NCBI RefSeq assembly: GCF_003243515.1
Contig: NZ_QFRA01000002.1
Location: 62,001 to 126,000 of the forward strand
Direction: 5' to 3'
DNA length: 64,000 bases
From: Corynebacterium kroppenstedtii
GTDB lineage: Bacteria > Actinomycetota > Actinomycetes > Mycobacteriales > Mycobacteriaceae
Below the pieces are notes generated by a model. The model worked only from the letters and a program-made list of their open reading frames with translations, was not told the origin of the DNA and searched no databases. The first letter of the stretch is position 1. The number at the start of each line of letters is the position of its first letter. Positions 50,255-62,005 of this stretch are shown here, piece after piece. Made by a program: the position numbers and the translations under genes.

Positions 50255-51202
50255 CTACAGCGCGTCGCGGAGGCGCTCCATCACATCGGCGTTTTCGGGG
50301 AGCTCATTCGCAATATCATCGCGATCCCAGAACTCAGTGCCCTTGAGGTCCTCATCGGACAAAACGTCGCTGTACTTCTTGTCGCCCTCCGCCGTCGCGC
50401 GGACAAAAGCGACAAGCAGTCCGCGAAGTGCCGCACGCTGCGAAAAGCCGGGCGAACCCAGCCCCAGCACCATATTTTTCACGACCTTTTCCGACATCAC
50501 CGACTGCGACGCCTTATTCACGCGTCGGTAATAGGAATCGCCCTTCCACTCCGCAGCAATGCGGAGGGACTCGTCGCCAACAAGAACAGAATCCTGACCA
50601 GGGGCCAAAATAAGACCGGGAACCTCAATATTGGAAGCAGCGTCCGATGCCCGCGGAGACGTACTGCGCGGGAAAACAGCAGCTACACCGGTCAACCCCT
50701 TCGGGCCCGGGGTATCAGACGCAGTCACCGATCCGGACCCCACCGACACCGAACGCGCGGACACCTCGGAATCCGAGGACGACGAGGAACCCCACTCACC
50801 GGCCGCGGCAAGAACAGCCGCACTCGCGCCGAAACCATGCCCGGCCAGCACGAGTTTCTCCGGGTGAACGGTGATAGAACCCTGGCCCATCTGGACGCCC
50901 GAGATCACAGACATGCAGGTCATCAGGTCATTGGCGAAGGCACCGGGGTTCGGCTTGAAACCAGTTTCGGAATCCGGCGCAGCCACGGCAATACCCCAGC
51001 TTGCCAAATGACGAAGAGTGCCGTGATAAGCAGAAATATCGGTCATCCAGTCATGACCGAAGACAACACCGGGGACGTTATTCCCGTCGGCCGGGAGATA
51101 AACCTTGCCGGGGATCCCGACATAATCGAGGTCTCCCACTAAAACCCGGTGTGGGCCACGTTTATCAAGATGAGCTACGAGCGATGAAAGTTTGTCAGCC
51201 AC
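50255..51202 (-). CDS. Alpha/beta hydrolase (dienelactone hydrolase-like), nucleophile position altered
   Basis: A ~315-residue alpha/beta-hydrolase-fold protein. I favour GTG 51202 (VADKLSSLVAHLD); the frame is open to 51292. It has YVGIPGKVYLPADG, VVFGHDWMTD, a Ser/Gly-rich insertion (~150-195) and LILAPGQDSVLVG. At the nucleophile elbow it reads LAGHGFGASAAV: where GxSxG or GxCxG is expected there is Gly-His-Gly-Phe-Gly, with no Ser or Cys at the turn. It may be non-catalytic. The gene lies between the cassette and glmS, as Rv3438 does in mycobacteria (recalled). Confidence 0.75.
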   Translation of the reverse strand: MADKLSSLVAHLDKRGPHRVLVGDLDYVGIPGKVYLPADGNNVPGVVFGHDWMTDISAYHGTLRHLASWGIAVAAPDSETGFKPNPGAFANDLMTCMSVISGVQMGQGSITVHPEKLVLAGHGFGASAAVLAAAGEWGSSSSSDSEVSARSVSVGSGSVTASDTPGPKGLTGVAAVFPRSTSPRASDAASNIEVPGLILAPGQDSVLVGDESLRIAAEWKGDSYYRRVNKASQSVMSEKVVKNMVLGLGSPGFSQRAALRGLLVAFVRATAEGDKKYSDVLSDEDLKGTEFWDRDDIANELPENADVMERLRDAL

Positions 51203-51312
51203 AAGAAAACAGTAACCGACGGGCGGGGTAAACGTCGAGATGACACCACATATCGACCGGAATGGGGTGGATGAAGCAGCCCGTATCGACAAAAATTAGT
51301 ATCATCGTGCCC

Positions 51313-53178
51313 ATGTGTGGAATTGTCGGTTACGTTGGCCGTAAACAGGCCCTCAACATCGCCCTTGCGGCTCTTGAGCGGATGGAATACCGGGGGTATG
51401 ACTCCGCGGGGATCGCCGTCCTCGACGGCCGGGGCGCCATCAACATAGAGAAAAAAGCAGGAAAGCTGGATAACCTGCGCAACGCTATCGACCACATCGG
51501 TACGGATCACCTCACCGGCACCACAGGAATTGGGCACACCCGCTGGGCAACGCACGGCCGGCCCAACGATGTTAATGCTCACCCGCACCTGTCTTACGAC
51601 GGCAAAGTCGCCATCGTCCACAACGGCATCATTGAAAACTTCGCCGCCCTCAGGGAAGAAGTTGAAAACACGGGCATTGAACTGAAGTCCGAAACCGACT
51701 CGGAAGTCGCAGCCCACCTGGTTGCTTTGGAATACAACCAAGGTCAGAACAAGGGGGATTTTGACGCCTCTGTCCTGGCGGTGTTGTGTCGGCTAGAAGG
51801 GGCTTTCAGCCTATTATTCACACACGCTGACTACCCGGATCGCATCATTGCTGCCCGACGGTCTTCGCCGTTGATTATTGGCATCGGCCAGGACGAAATG
51901 TTCTTGGGTTCCGACGTCGCCGCGTTCATCGAATACACCAACAAGGCGGTGGAGATCGGCCAGGACACCGCGGTGACCATCACAAAAGATGGCTACACCC
52001 TCACGGACTTCTACGGTAACCAGCAAGAAGGCAAGCCCTTCACCATTGACTGGGACCTGGCGGCCGCTGAAAAGGGCGGTTATGACTCCTTCATGGAGAA
52101 GGAAATCAATGAGCAGCCTTCCGCTATCCGCGACACCCTCGCGGGGCACCTCCAGGATGGGCGGATTGTCCTCGACGAGCAGCGCTTGTCCGAGGATGAG
52201 CTCCGTGAAGTGCAGAAAGTGTTCGTCGTCGCTTGTGGATCGGCGTACCACTCCGGGCTGCTGGCGAAATATGCCATTGAGCACTGGGTTCGTATCCCCG
52301 TCGAGATCGAGGTAGCCAGCGAGTTCCGTTACCGTGACCCCGTGCTCGACTCCCGGACGCTGGTGGTTGCGGTATCCCAGTCGGGTGAAACCGCGGACAC
52401 CCTAGAGGCCGTCCGCCACGCGAAGATGCAGAATGCGCGCGTGCTGGCCGTGTGCAACACGAACGGTGCGCAGATCCCGCGCGAAGCCGACGCCGTGCTG
52501 TACACCCACGCCGGCCCCGAGATCGGTGTGGCGTCGACAAAGGCCTTCTTGGCGCAGATCGCGGCGAACTATATCGTCGGCTTGGCCCTGGCGCAGGCGC
52601 GCGGCACGAAGTACCCCGACGAGGTCACCGCCATCTACCAGGAGCTCGAACAGATCCCGGAGAAAATCCAGCAGGTCCTGGACCAGGAAGAACACATCAC
52701 GAACATCGCCCGAGAGATGGGCGCGGTTCGGACGATGCTGTTCCTCGGCCGGCACGTTGGGTTCCCCGTGTCGCTGGAGGGGGCCTTGAAGCTCAAGGAG
52801 CTGGCATATATTCATGCTGAAGGTTTCCCGGCCGGCGAGTTGAAGCACGGGCCGATTGCGCTGATCGAAGACGATCTCCCGGTGACCGTGGTGGTGCCGA
52901 GCCCGCGTGGTAGGGCCGTGCTGCACTCCAAGATTGTGTCGAACATTCAGGAAATCCGCGCGCGCGGTGCAAAAACCATCGTTATCGCCGAGGAAGGCGA
53001 TGACGCCGTCAAGCCGTTCGCGAATTACCTGATCGAGATTCCGCAGACATCAACACTCCTACAACCCCTATTGTCGACGGTTCCTCTGCAGTTCCTGGCG
53101 GCCCAGATCGCCCGCGAGTGTGGGAACGAGGACATCGACAAGCCGCGCAACTTGGCAAAGTCGGTGACTGTCGAATAA
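51313..53178 (+). CDS. glmS: Glutamine-fructose-6-phosphate aminotransferase (isomerizing)
   Basis: Makes glucosamine-6-phosphate from fructose-6-phosphate and glutamine, the first step to UDP-GlcNAc. The ATG at 51313 puts the catalytic Cys at position 2 (MCGIVGYVGRKQALNIALAA). The glutaminase domain (GHTRWATHGRPNDVNAHPH) is followed by two SIS domains (VACGSAYHSGLLAKY; SQSGETADTLEAVRHAK) and the C-terminal KPRNLAKSVTVE tail. 621 residues, full length. No glmS ribozyme is evident in the ~110-base upstream gap. Confidence 0.97.
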   Translation: MCGIVGYVGRKQALNIALAALERMEYRGYDSAGIAVLDGRGAINIEKKAGKLDNLRNAIDHIGTDHLTGTTGIGHTRWATHGRPNDVNAHPHLSYDGKVAIVHNGIIENFAALREEVENTGIELKSETDSEVAAHLVALEYNQGQNKGDFDASVLAVLCRLEGAFSLLFTHADYPDRIIAARRSSPLIIGIGQDEMFLGSDVAAFIEYTNKAVEIGQDTAVTITKDGYTLTDFYGNQQEGKPFTIDWDLAAAEKGGYDSFMEKEINEQPSAIRDTLAGHLQDGRIVLDEQRLSEDELREVQKVFVVACGSAYHSGLLAKYAIEHWVRIPVEIEVASEFRYRDPVLDSRTLVVAVSQSGETADTLEAVRHAKMQNARVLAVCNTNGAQIPREADAVLYTHAGPEIGVASTKAFLAQIAANYIVGLALAQARGTKYPDEVTAIYQELEQIPEKIQQVLDQEEHITNIAREMGAVRTMLFLGRHVGFPVSLEGALKLKELAYIHAEGFPAGELKHGPIALIEDDLPVTVVVPSPRGRAVLHSKIVSNIQEIRARGAKTIVIAEEGDDAVKPFANYLIEIPQTSTLLQPLLSTVPLQFLAAQIARECGNEDIDKPRNLAKSVTVE

Positions 53179-53296
53179 GCACGTGAGCACGGTTTTCGGA
53201 GTACGGTGGACGACGTTGACGATTGAATGATTCGCCGTTGGTCCATCGGCTTAGTAGGCCGAATGAAGGCTGTTTAAGCCGTCTAAGGAGTACATC

Positions 53297-55144
53297 GTGT
53301 TTCACCCCCTTCTCCCTGTCGAAGCGATTCGAGCTGCGGAGGAGGGGGTGATTGCGTCCGATTCGTTCCCCGACGAAACGATGCAAAAAGCGGCTACGGC
53401 AGTGGAGGATACCGTGCAGTGGCTGTCGACGGTGCCGGGAGTGCCCGGCAATGATCGGGTAGCGGGTCCGGATGATAATGGTGCGCATGGATTCCCGGGG
53501 TTGCCGCAGGAGAAAGCGCTCACCCCGGCGGTGATTATTGTCGCTGGTAGCGGCGGTAATGGGGGTGACGCGCTCTACGCCGGAGCTGTGCTCGTCCAGC
53601 GCGGATGGCACGTGGTGGCCGTGTGTGTGGGGTCGTCCGTTCATGAGCGGGCGCGCCGGGCATTCGAGAAGTCGGGCGGTGTTGTCGTCGGAAAGAACGG
53701 GGAGGCCGGGGAGGCTGACCTGAATCCTGATGAGTTAGCGCAGTACCGCGCCCGTTTTTCGTCGTGTTTTCTTATCGACGGGGTAACGGGGATTGGTGGC
53801 CATGGGCCTCTTCGTGACGAGCCGGCCACGTGGATCGCTGCGGCCGCAGACGCGGAGATTCCGGTGGTGGCAGTGGATATTCCGTCCGGGATTGATGCGG
53901 ATACCGGGATCGCCCACACCCCACATGTGGTGGCTGCAGCGACCGTGACTTTTGGTGCTTTTCGACGAGCCCATGCCATGAATTCCGATTGTGGAGTTGT
54001 TCTTCAGGCGGATTGTGGGTTGCGCGATGCCTGCCGCAGCGAGTGTGAGAAGCGCGAGGCGGATGGTGAGATGATTGCATCCGGCGTGAGGGCGGTGACG
54101 CCGCCGGATATTCGGCAGATCGCTGTGCCCGACGGGATGGTGACGCTGGCGCCTGATGTGGCTAAGGTTCGCGGGATGTCGTCGGCGGTGTGGCCGGCGA
54201 TGGCGTTGGAGCCAGGTGCACATGATGACAAGTACACCGGTGGGGTAGTGGGCGTTCGGGCCGGATCCCCCGAGTACCCGGGCGCTGCTGTGCTGTGCAC
54301 GACGGCCGCGGTTCGCGCCACGAGCGCGATGGTTCGGTTTGCTGGCAAGAGTCGCGATGCGGTCGTCGCCGCCCATCCCGAGATCGTGGCGGCTGACGAT
54401 ATTGCCTCGTCAGGGCGGGTTCAGGCGTGGGTCGTTGGCCCCGGCGGTGGCGTCGAGAGAAATTATGGTGACCTCCACGATCTGTTGTGTGGTTCAGAGG
54501 CCTCAGGGGCGTGCCCCATTCTTATCGACGCCGACGGGTTGACCGCTCTGTGCCAATCGGACGGAAACGGCTCGGGGGTCGAAGCGTTCCCGCTGATCCG
54601 GGCGGTAAAGAACTACGACGGTGCCGTTATTTTGACTCCGCACCAGGGCGAATTTCGACGTGTCGTGAAGGCTGTTTTGGCGGAACCGTCAGTGGACCTT
54701 TCCTCTGAGGAACGCGAGGCCATGACGGACGTTCTTAACCCAGACAGCGACTACCCGCGAATCCCCGCGGTATCGGCGGTCGCGAGAGCGTTGCATTGCG
54801 TGGTGTTGCTTAAAGGCCGATCCACGGTGGTCGCGGCTCCGGCGGATGCATCGTCGCAAGTCAAAGTGTGTGTTGTCGATGCCGGGTGTTCGTGGGCGGC
54901 GACGTCGGGCTCCGGTGATGTCTTGTCGGGACTAGCTGGGGCCTTGGTTGCAGAGAGCGTCGGCCACGCCGGTCCCGATTCCGAGTTGCCTTTGTCCGCC
55001 CTCATGGAGACCGTCGTCCGAGCTACCGTGATCCATGCCTCGGCGGCTGATATCGCGGCAGAGACCGAAGATGGGTACGCGCCGACGTCGGCATCCGTCA
55101 TTGCGGAGGCCATTCCGCGTGCACGCGCCCGCCTTCAGATGTAG
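53297..55144 (+). CDS. nnrD: Bifunctional NAD(P)HX epimerase/dehydratase
   Basis: Repairs hydrated NAD(P)H. GTG 53297 follows AAGGAG. The 615-residue product has the YjeF N-terminal epimerase domain (VIIVAGSGGNGGDALYAGAV; VVAVDIPSGIDADTG) and from residue ~280 the ADP/ATP-dependent dehydratase (KYTGGVVGVRAGSPEYPGAA; AWVVGPGGGV; ILTPHQGEF; GSGDVLSGLAGALVAE). The N-domain has an insertion at ~36-65. It leads the nnrD-alr/tsaE-tsaB-rimI-tsaD run. Confidence 0.95.
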   Translation: MFHPLLPVEAIRAAEEGVIASDSFPDETMQKAATAVEDTVQWLSTVPGVPGNDRVAGPDDNGAHGFPGLPQEKALTPAVIIVAGSGGNGGDALYAGAVLVQRGWHVVAVCVGSSVHERARRAFEKSGGVVVGKNGEAGEADLNPDELAQYRARFSSCFLIDGVTGIGGHGPLRDEPATWIAAAADAEIPVVAVDIPSGIDADTGIAHTPHVVAAATVTFGAFRRAHAMNSDCGVVLQADCGLRDACRSECEKREADGEMIASGVRAVTPPDIRQIAVPDGMVTLAPDVAKVRGMSSAVWPAMALEPGAHDDKYTGGVVGVRAGSPEYPGAAVLCTTAAVRATSAMVRFAGKSRDAVVAAHPEIVAADDIASSGRVQAWVVGPGGGVERNYGDLHDLLCGSEASGACPILIDADGLTALCQSDGNGSGVEAFPLIRAVKNYDGAVILTPHQGEFRRVVKAVLAEPSVDLSSEEREAMTDVLNPDSDYPRIPAVSAVARALHCVVLLKGRSTVVAAPADASSQVKVCVVDAGCSWAATSGSGDVLSGLAGALVAESVGHAGPDSELPLSALMETVVRATVIHASAADIAAETEDGYAPTSASVIAEAIPRARARLQM

Positions 55145-55221
55145 GCCGCTCAAGCACTGTTTTCGCTGGTTATAAATCCTTTCGAGAATCTCCGTCGGGC
55201 GTGTCCTAGGCGGGTGGCACA

Positions 55222-57087
55222 ATGATGTCTATGCCCATCCAGTCTTCATCCCATGCTGCATCTGGTGACCATCTATCCGCGGACAGTAACGACGCGGACC
55301 TGCCCGGCCTTTTGACTATGACTATCGATCGCGACGCATTGGCGCACAATGCGCAGGTCGTGGCGCGAAACGCGCAGCTGGCGAACCCAGACCACCCTGC
55401 GGAGTTGATGGCTGTGGTGAAAGCGAATGGGTACAACCACGGGGCGGTGGAGGTTGCCCGGGTGTTCTTGGCCAATGGCGCCACTCAGCTGGGCGTGGCA
55501 ACCATCGCTGAGGGCGTGGAGCTTCGCCAGGCCGGGATTTCAGCACCCATTCTGGTCTGGATCTGGAATGCCGACGATCGCGTCTCTGTCAAAGCAGCTT
55601 TGGATTATGGGATCGACCTGGGCGTTCCGACGCTGGCACATATCAGAGCCATTGTCGACGAAGCGACCGAGCGCAAGCGATCCCAAGAAGACTGGGAATT
55701 TGTCCCCCCTCGCGTGACGGTGATGGTGGATTCGGGCCTGAGCCGTTCGGGGATCTCTCCCGATCAATGGGATGATGCGCTGAAGGAACTGAGCGCAGCA
55801 AGTAGTGATTCCATCATCGACGTCACCGGCGCATTTACCCACCTGGCCAGCGCGGATGCCACGGATAACCCGTCGAATAATCGGCAGAAGGCCCAGTTCG
55901 ATGCCGCGATTGAGGAGCTGCAGGCAGCCGGAATTCCCGTTCGCATTAACCACATGTGTAATTCACCAGCCTCGGTGACCAGGTCGGACATGTTTTACCA
56001 GATGGTGCGGCCGGGTGTTGCGCTGTACGGGATGGATCCGTTGGAGGAGCCGGTGGATCGTACGTCGTCCACCGGTTCTTCGCTGGTCTCGCAATTGAAG
56101 CCGGCCATGACTTTATCTGCGCCGATCGTCGCGAAGCGGTTGGTCAAGGCTGGGGAATCAGTGAGCTATGGCGGGACGTGGACAGCGGACGTCGACACAG
56201 TGACTGGCGTTGTTCCCGCCGGTTATGCCGATGGGATCCCTCGGGCGCTGTCGGGCCGCATGGAGGTGGCGATCAACGGCCGTCGGTATCCGCAAATCGG
56301 ACGCGTGTGCATGGACCAGATTGTTGTTGCCCTGGGCCCGGCGGGCTCAGAGCAGGCCAGCGCAGTTCACCAGGGCGATGAGGCAATTATTTTTGGTCCA
56401 CCCGGCGAGTGCACCGGTTCAGATGGCAAGCCTGCCCCATTGCCGACGGCCACGGAATTGGCCGAAACCCTCGGCACCATTCATTACGAAATCCTGACTA
56501 GCCCGCATACCCGCGTCCATCGACGGTATGTCGGCCGCGGTCTTGTCGACGGCCGTGTTCGTGTCCGTAATACGGAGGCGACTCAAACCCTGGCTGAATC
56601 GATTGCTCACGCTTTGCGGCCGGGCGACGTCGTCGTCTTGGACGGCCCACTGGGTGCGGGGAAAACCACGTTTACGCAGGGGCTAGCCAGAGGTTTGCAT
56701 GTGTCGGGTCGGGTAACGTCGCCGACGTTTACTATCGCTCGCGAACATCCCGGCCCGGTGCCGCTCATTCACGTCGACGCGTATCGCCTGCTGGGTGATA
56801 CCACGACGGATCCGATCGGTGCTCTCGATTCGCTGGATTTGGATACGCGCATTCCGGATAGCATCGTCGTTGCGGAATGGGCGGCCGATATGGCAGATGC
56901 ATTGGAGCAGGATTATCTGTTGATCCGCCTTGAGCGCGCGACGGGGGGCAGTGATGTGTTCGCTGGAGACGGCACATCCGCTGGCAACGACGCGTCCGCT
57001 GGCGGCGACGCGTCCGCTCCCGCAGATCCCGTCGATTTCGATGAGGACGAACCACGAATCATTTCGTGGACATGGGTCCGGCGGTAA
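55222..57087 (+). CDS. alr-tsaE: Fused alanine racemase and TsaE ATPase
   Basis: One 621-residue frame holds two enzymes. Residues ~30-445 are alanine racemase (L- to D-Ala for peptidoglycan): PLP Lys67 in AVVKANGYNHGAVE, RVTVMVDSGLSRSG, Tyr in VRPGVALYGMDPL and a second domain ending HTRVHRRYVGR. Without a stop the frame passes into TsaE (~450-590), the ATPase of tRNA t6A synthesis: Walker A DGPLGAGKTTFTQG near 475, SPTFTIAREH and LIHVDAYRL. A Gly/Asp/Ser repeat (SAGNDASAGGDASAPADP) precedes the end. The genes are normally separate neighbours. Downstream tsaB and tsaD complete the complex. Confidence 0.95.
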   Translation: MMSMPIQSSSHAASGDHLSADSNDADLPGLLTMTIDRDALAHNAQVVARNAQLANPDHPAELMAVVKANGYNHGAVEVARVFLANGATQLGVATIAEGVELRQAGISAPILVWIWNADDRVSVKAALDYGIDLGVPTLAHIRAIVDEATERKRSQEDWEFVPPRVTVMVDSGLSRSGISPDQWDDALKELSAASSDSIIDVTGAFTHLASADATDNPSNNRQKAQFDAAIEELQAAGIPVRINHMCNSPASVTRSDMFYQMVRPGVALYGMDPLEEPVDRTSSTGSSLVSQLKPAMTLSAPIVAKRLVKAGESVSYGGTWTADVDTVTGVVPAGYADGIPRALSGRMEVAINGRRYPQIGRVCMDQIVVALGPAGSEQASAVHQGDEAIIFGPPGECTGSDGKPAPLPTATELAETLGTIHYEILTSPHTRVHRRYVGRGLVDGRVRVRNTEATQTLAESIAHALRPGDVVVLDGPLGAGKTTFTQGLARGLHVSGRVTSPTFTIAREHPGPVPLIHVDAYRLLGDTTTDPIGALDSLDLDTRIPDSIVVAEWAADMADALEQDYLLIRLERATGGSDVFAGDGTSAGNDASAGGDASAPADPVDFDEDEPRIISWTWVRR

Positions 57088-57097
57088 TCTATCCATC

Positions 57098-57964
57098 ATG
57101 CTCGTGCTGGTTATTGATACTGCGACACCATATGTCACCGCTGGGCTTGTCGACGTCACCTCGCGGGACGCGATCCGTGCGCGGTCCTCCAGGAGTGTTC
57201 GGGATTCCCGCGCGCACAATGAGGTGTTGGCGCCCTTCATCATGGAGTGCTGTGACGAAGTGGGAGTCACTCCGAGCGGCCTCGACGCCGTTGTTGTGGG
57301 TGTAGGGCCCGGGCCCTACACAGGTTTGCGTGTCGGTATGGCCACTGCTGCGGCGTTCGGCGACGCGTTAGATATTCCCGTCAGCGGTGTGTGCTCGCTG
57401 GATGGTCTGGCGTGGAATGCCATCGCGGACGCCACGCAGCGTGAGGGGGAGACGATTATCGTTGCGACGGATGCTCGCCGTCGCGAGGTTTATTGGGCTA
57501 CGTACCGTATTTCCGACGGACGCCCTGTGCGCGTCACGGAACCCGAGGTCGCGCGTCCAGCGGATGTTGGTGTGTCCGAAAATGCGGACGTTCCTGCGCA
57601 GCAGCCGAGTTTTGCGGTGGTGTCTGATTCCGTGGCCGACGCTCTTCTGTCTAGCGTAACCAGCGTTAACCAGTCGGTGGACGCGCAACCGGACATCGTG
57701 AACTTCGTTCACGCAGCCCTTGATCACCCCATGAATCTCGGCCGCGCGAAGAACGTCGACGATTCTGCCGACTCCGAATCTGACTGTGACCGCACCGCGC
57801 TCTTCCCGCGACAGTCAGATCTTCAACCCCTCCGCCCTCTTTATTTACGACGGCCCGACGCCGTGCCACCGAAAGCAAAGCCGGTGAGCCCCGCGATCAG
57901 CGAGGAAGTGATTACTCGCGCGCGTCAGCTCCGTGAACAGATGACGGCGGATCGCGATGAGTGA
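57098..57964 (+). CDS. tsaB: tRNA threonylcarbamoyladenosine biosynthesis protein TsaB
   Basis: TsaB is the non-catalytic partner of TsaD in t6A37 formation. ATG 57098 lies 10 bases past the Alr-TsaE stop. The 288-residue product shows LVLVIDTATPYVTAGLVDV, VVVGVGPGPYTGLRVGMATA and ATDARRREVYWA. An Asp/Ser-rich insertion sits at ~225-240. Its TGA overlaps the rimI start by 8 bases. Confidence 0.95.
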   Translation: MLVLVIDTATPYVTAGLVDVTSRDAIRARSSRSVRDSRAHNEVLAPFIMECCDEVGVTPSGLDAVVVGVGPGPYTGLRVGMATAAAFGDALDIPVSGVCSLDGLAWNAIADATQREGETIIVATDARRREVYWATYRISDGRPVRVTEPEVARPADVGVSENADVPAQQPSFAVVSDSVADALLSSVTSVNQSVDAQPDIVNFVHAALDHPMNLGRAKNVDDSADSESDCDRTALFPRQSDLQPLRPLYLRRPDAVPPKAKPVSPAISEEVITRARQLREQMTADRDE

Positions 57965-58541
57965 CGACCAGCACGTTAGTGCCCCGCCGGAAAATCTCCC
58001 TGACGGAATGAGGCTCGTCCAGCTAGACGCCACCGCTACCGCTGCCTGCGCCGAACTGGAAGCAGAAATTTTCCCGGACGACTCGCCATGGCCCTACGAA
58101 GGGTTCCTCGCGGAGCTTCGCGACCCGAGGTCGGTGTACATCGGCCTTGTCACGTCAGCAGCTTCCCGCGCCGGGCACAGTGATGAAAAAGGGGAGAGCC
58201 CGCGTCGCGGTGCGCAAGGATCCCATGACGCGATGGCCCTCGTCGGCTATGCCGGACTAGGAGTCCTGGGCCCAGACGATGACCCAGAGTTTGAAGTCCG
58301 AACCATCGGACTAGATCCCGCATGGCGTGGTCACGGCCTGGGGCGAATGCTGTTGAAGACAATCCTCTATGTCGCCGATAACGCGCCCGGCCCGGTGTTC
58401 CTCGAGGTACGCACCGACAATAAACCAGCCATCGGTTTGTATGAATCAGAAGGCTTTACGGTGTTAGGTACTCGAAAGAACTATTACCAGCCGTCGGGCG
58501 CAGACGCGTTCACCATGAAAAGAGAACCCAAACCGGACTAG
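57957..58541 (+). CDS. rimI: Ribosomal-protein-alanine N-acetyltransferase
   Basis: A GNAT-family N-acetyltransferase that in model bacteria acetylates the N-terminus of ribosomal protein S18. The 194-residue product has the acetyl-CoA motif [20 protein letters not shown] and the C-terminal [20 protein letters not shown], with an insertion of ~25 charged residues at ~70-95. Translation is coupled to tsaB (8-base overlap), and the tsaB-rimI-tsaD order is conserved in actinobacteria. Confidence 0.92.
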   Translation: MSDDQHVSAPPENLPDGMRLVQLDATATAACAELEAEIFPDDSPWPYEGFLAELRDPRSVYIGLVTSAASRAGHSDEKGESPRRGAQGSHDAMALVGYAGLGVLGPDDDPEFEVRTIGLDPAWRGHGLGRMLLKTILYVADNAPGPVFLEVRTDNKPAIGLYESEGFTVLGTRKNYYQPSGADAFTMKREPKPD

Positions 58542-58605
58542 CCTCACACAAGCCCTCCCACCACGTGTTTTCAGTCATCCCGGACAGGTGTCTACTCTTG
58601 TCACC

Positions 58606-59688
58606 ATGCGCGCAATCGTGATGGGTGTGGAGAGTTCATGTGATGAAACTGCCGTGGGCATTGTTGAAGTCACCACGCACGGCGACGCCGACCCCACCGT
58701 GACCGTCCTGGCCAACCGCGTCGCCAGTTCGATGGAACAGCACGCCCGGTTCGGTGGCGTCGTCCCGGAGGTCGCCTCCCGCGCCCACTTGGAGGCAATG
58801 GGGCCGGTCATGCGGGCAGCCCTTGCCGACCTGAAGGCCGCGCGTCCCGACGTCGATAAGCCAGATTATGTGGCCGCAACGGTTGGCCCAGGTTTGGCTG
58901 GTGCTCTCCTGGTCGGTTCATCGGCGGCGAAGGCGTACGCCGCTGCCTGGGGTGTTCCGTTTTACGGGATGAACCACCTGGCCGGCCACATTGCGGTGGG
59001 AGCTCTGGCCGACGCGGACCTGGACCTCGACCACGCCATCGCGCTCCTCGTATCCGGCGGCCACACTCAGATTCTGAAGGTCAATGGCCTGGGCAAACCC
59101 ATGCAGGAATTGGGATCAACCCTGGACGACGCTGCCGGTGAGGCCTATGACAAGGTGTCGCGACTCCTGGGTTTGGGGTACCCGGGTGGCCCGATTATCG
59201 ACAAGCTGGCTGCTGAGGGGAACCCGAAGGCCATTCGTTTCCCGCGTGGCGTCATGCGTCCGCAGGATCTTCGCGGCCCGCACCGGTACGGTTTTTCCTT
59301 TTCTGGCCTAAAGACCTCCGTCGCCCGTTATATTGAGGCAGCCGAGCGGAACCAACAGACGGTTTCGTTGCCCGATGTGTGCGCATCGTTCCAAGCAGCA
59401 GTGGCGGACGTGCTGACCAAGAAGGCGTTGTTGGCTTGCACCGATACAGAAGCGACGACGCTCCTGCTCGGCGGTGGGGTCGCGGCGAACTCGGGTTTGC
59501 GTCGCCTTGCCACAGCGCGGTGCCAGAGCGCGGGGATCAACTTATGCGTCCCAGAGATGAAGTTGTGCACGGATAACGGTCTCATGATTGCGGCGGCCGC
59601 GGCCTATTCCATAGCACGTGGAGTGGGCCCATCGGGGCTCGGCGCTGCCACAAATCCAGGCCTTGACGTCGCTATTCCCGTTGTATAA
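58606..59688 (+). CDS. tsaD: tRNA N6-adenosine threonylcarbamoyltransferase TsaD
   Basis: Transfers the threonylcarbamoyl group to A37 of ANN-decoding tRNAs. The 360-residue product has [18 protein letters not shown], the metal-binding His pair in [20 protein letters not shown] and [14 protein letters not shown] prefer ATG 58606 (MRAIVMG); GTG 58588 is an alternative with GGACAG nearby. It ends the tsa run; a CIRCE-controlled operon follows. Confidence 0.95.
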   Translation: MRAIVMGVESSCDETAVGIVEVTTHGDADPTVTVLANRVASSMEQHARFGGVVPEVASRAHLEAMGPVMRAALADLKAARPDVDKPDYVAATVGPGLAGALLVGSSAAKAYAAAWGVPFYGMNHLAGHIAVGALADADLDLDHAIALLVSGGHTQILKVNGLGKPMQELGSTLDDAAGEAYDKVSRLLGLGYPGGPIIDKLAAEGNPKAIRFPRGVMRPQDLRGPHRYGFSFSGLKTSVARYIEAAERNQQTVSLPDVCASFQAAVADVLTKKALLACTDTEATTLLLGGGVAANSGLRRLATARCQSAGINLCVPEMKLCTDNGLMIAAAAAYSIARGVGPSGLGAATNPGLDVAIPVV

Positions 59689-59812
59689 GTAGTCGTATGA
59701 GCACCTGCATGAGCGAGCGTTAATGCTCGTGCGAGCGCCGTCAAAAGTGCCCGCCCAAGCGCTTTCATATAGGCCTGCAAGAACACGTTTTGATATTTAG
59801 CACTCCCGGTGG

Positions 59813-59845
59813 TTGAGAGCTGGCACTCACACGGGTAGAGTGCCA
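59813..59845 (+). promoter_or_regulatory. groES promoter with CIRCE operator
   Basis: TTGAGA (59813-59818), 17 bases, TAGAGT (59836-59841) form a sigma-A promoter. It overlaps a CIRCE inverted repeat TGGCACTC-N9-GAGTGCCA (59821-59845), the HrcA binding site. An extra left half-site TTAGCACTC lies at 59797-59805 without its partner. HrcA should block RNA polymerase until heat or misfolded protein titrates GroEL. Confidence 0.85.
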
Positions 59846-59948
59846 CTCAGGTTGTGAATCACAGTTGTTCACCCGCGACGACGGCTGTGGAAAAACCTGT
59901 CAAGAGCACAATTTTCCATTCACTTTCCATTCACTGGAGGAAGTAATC

Positions 59949-60248
59949 GTGGCTAAGGTCAACATCAAGCCTCTTGAGGATAAGCTCCTCGTTCAGATCG
60001 TCGAAGCTGAGACCACCACCGCATCCGGACTGGTTATCCCGGATACCGCTAAAGAAAAGCCGCAGGAAGCTACCGTCGTCGCTGTTGGGCCCGGTCGTAC
60101 CGATGAAAACGGCAAGCGCGTGCCCATGGACGTTGCCGAGGGCGACGTCGTCATCTTCTCCAAGTACGGCGGAACTGAGATCAAATACGCTGGCGAGGAA
60201 TACTTGATTCTCTCGCAGCGCGATGTACTCGCTATCGTCGAAAAGTAA
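59949..60248 (+). CDS. groES: Co-chaperonin GroES
   Basis: Caps the GroEL ring during folding. GTG 59949 follows TGGAGGAAG. The 99-residue product is full length: [20 protein letters not shown], the mobile loop [20 protein letters not shown], and [16 protein letters not shown]. It is followed after 26 bases by groEL1. HrcA/CIRCE control is expected from the upstream site. Confidence 0.98.
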   Translation: MAKVNIKPLEDKLLVQIVEAETTTASGLVIPDTAKEKPQEATVVAVGPGRTDENGKRVPMDVAEGDVVIFSKYGGTEIKYAGEEYLILSQRDVLAIVEK

Positions 60249-60265
60249 TCGTTCAGGAGAGGTAG

Positions 60266-61891
<1,626 letters not shown>

Positions 61892-62005
61892 AGGTGGCGA
61901 CGAGCATGCGTGAGGTCGGTGCCGAGCGTGCGTGCCGGGCATTCGCGCGGAAACGCGATCGCGTGAAGCACCAACCTCTGCGTGCTAAATAACAGTTGAA
62001 ACGAC

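Noticed and set aside
51179..51312. glmS ribozyme
   Set aside because: The gap is short, lacks the conserved core, and such ribozymes are not expected in actinobacteria.
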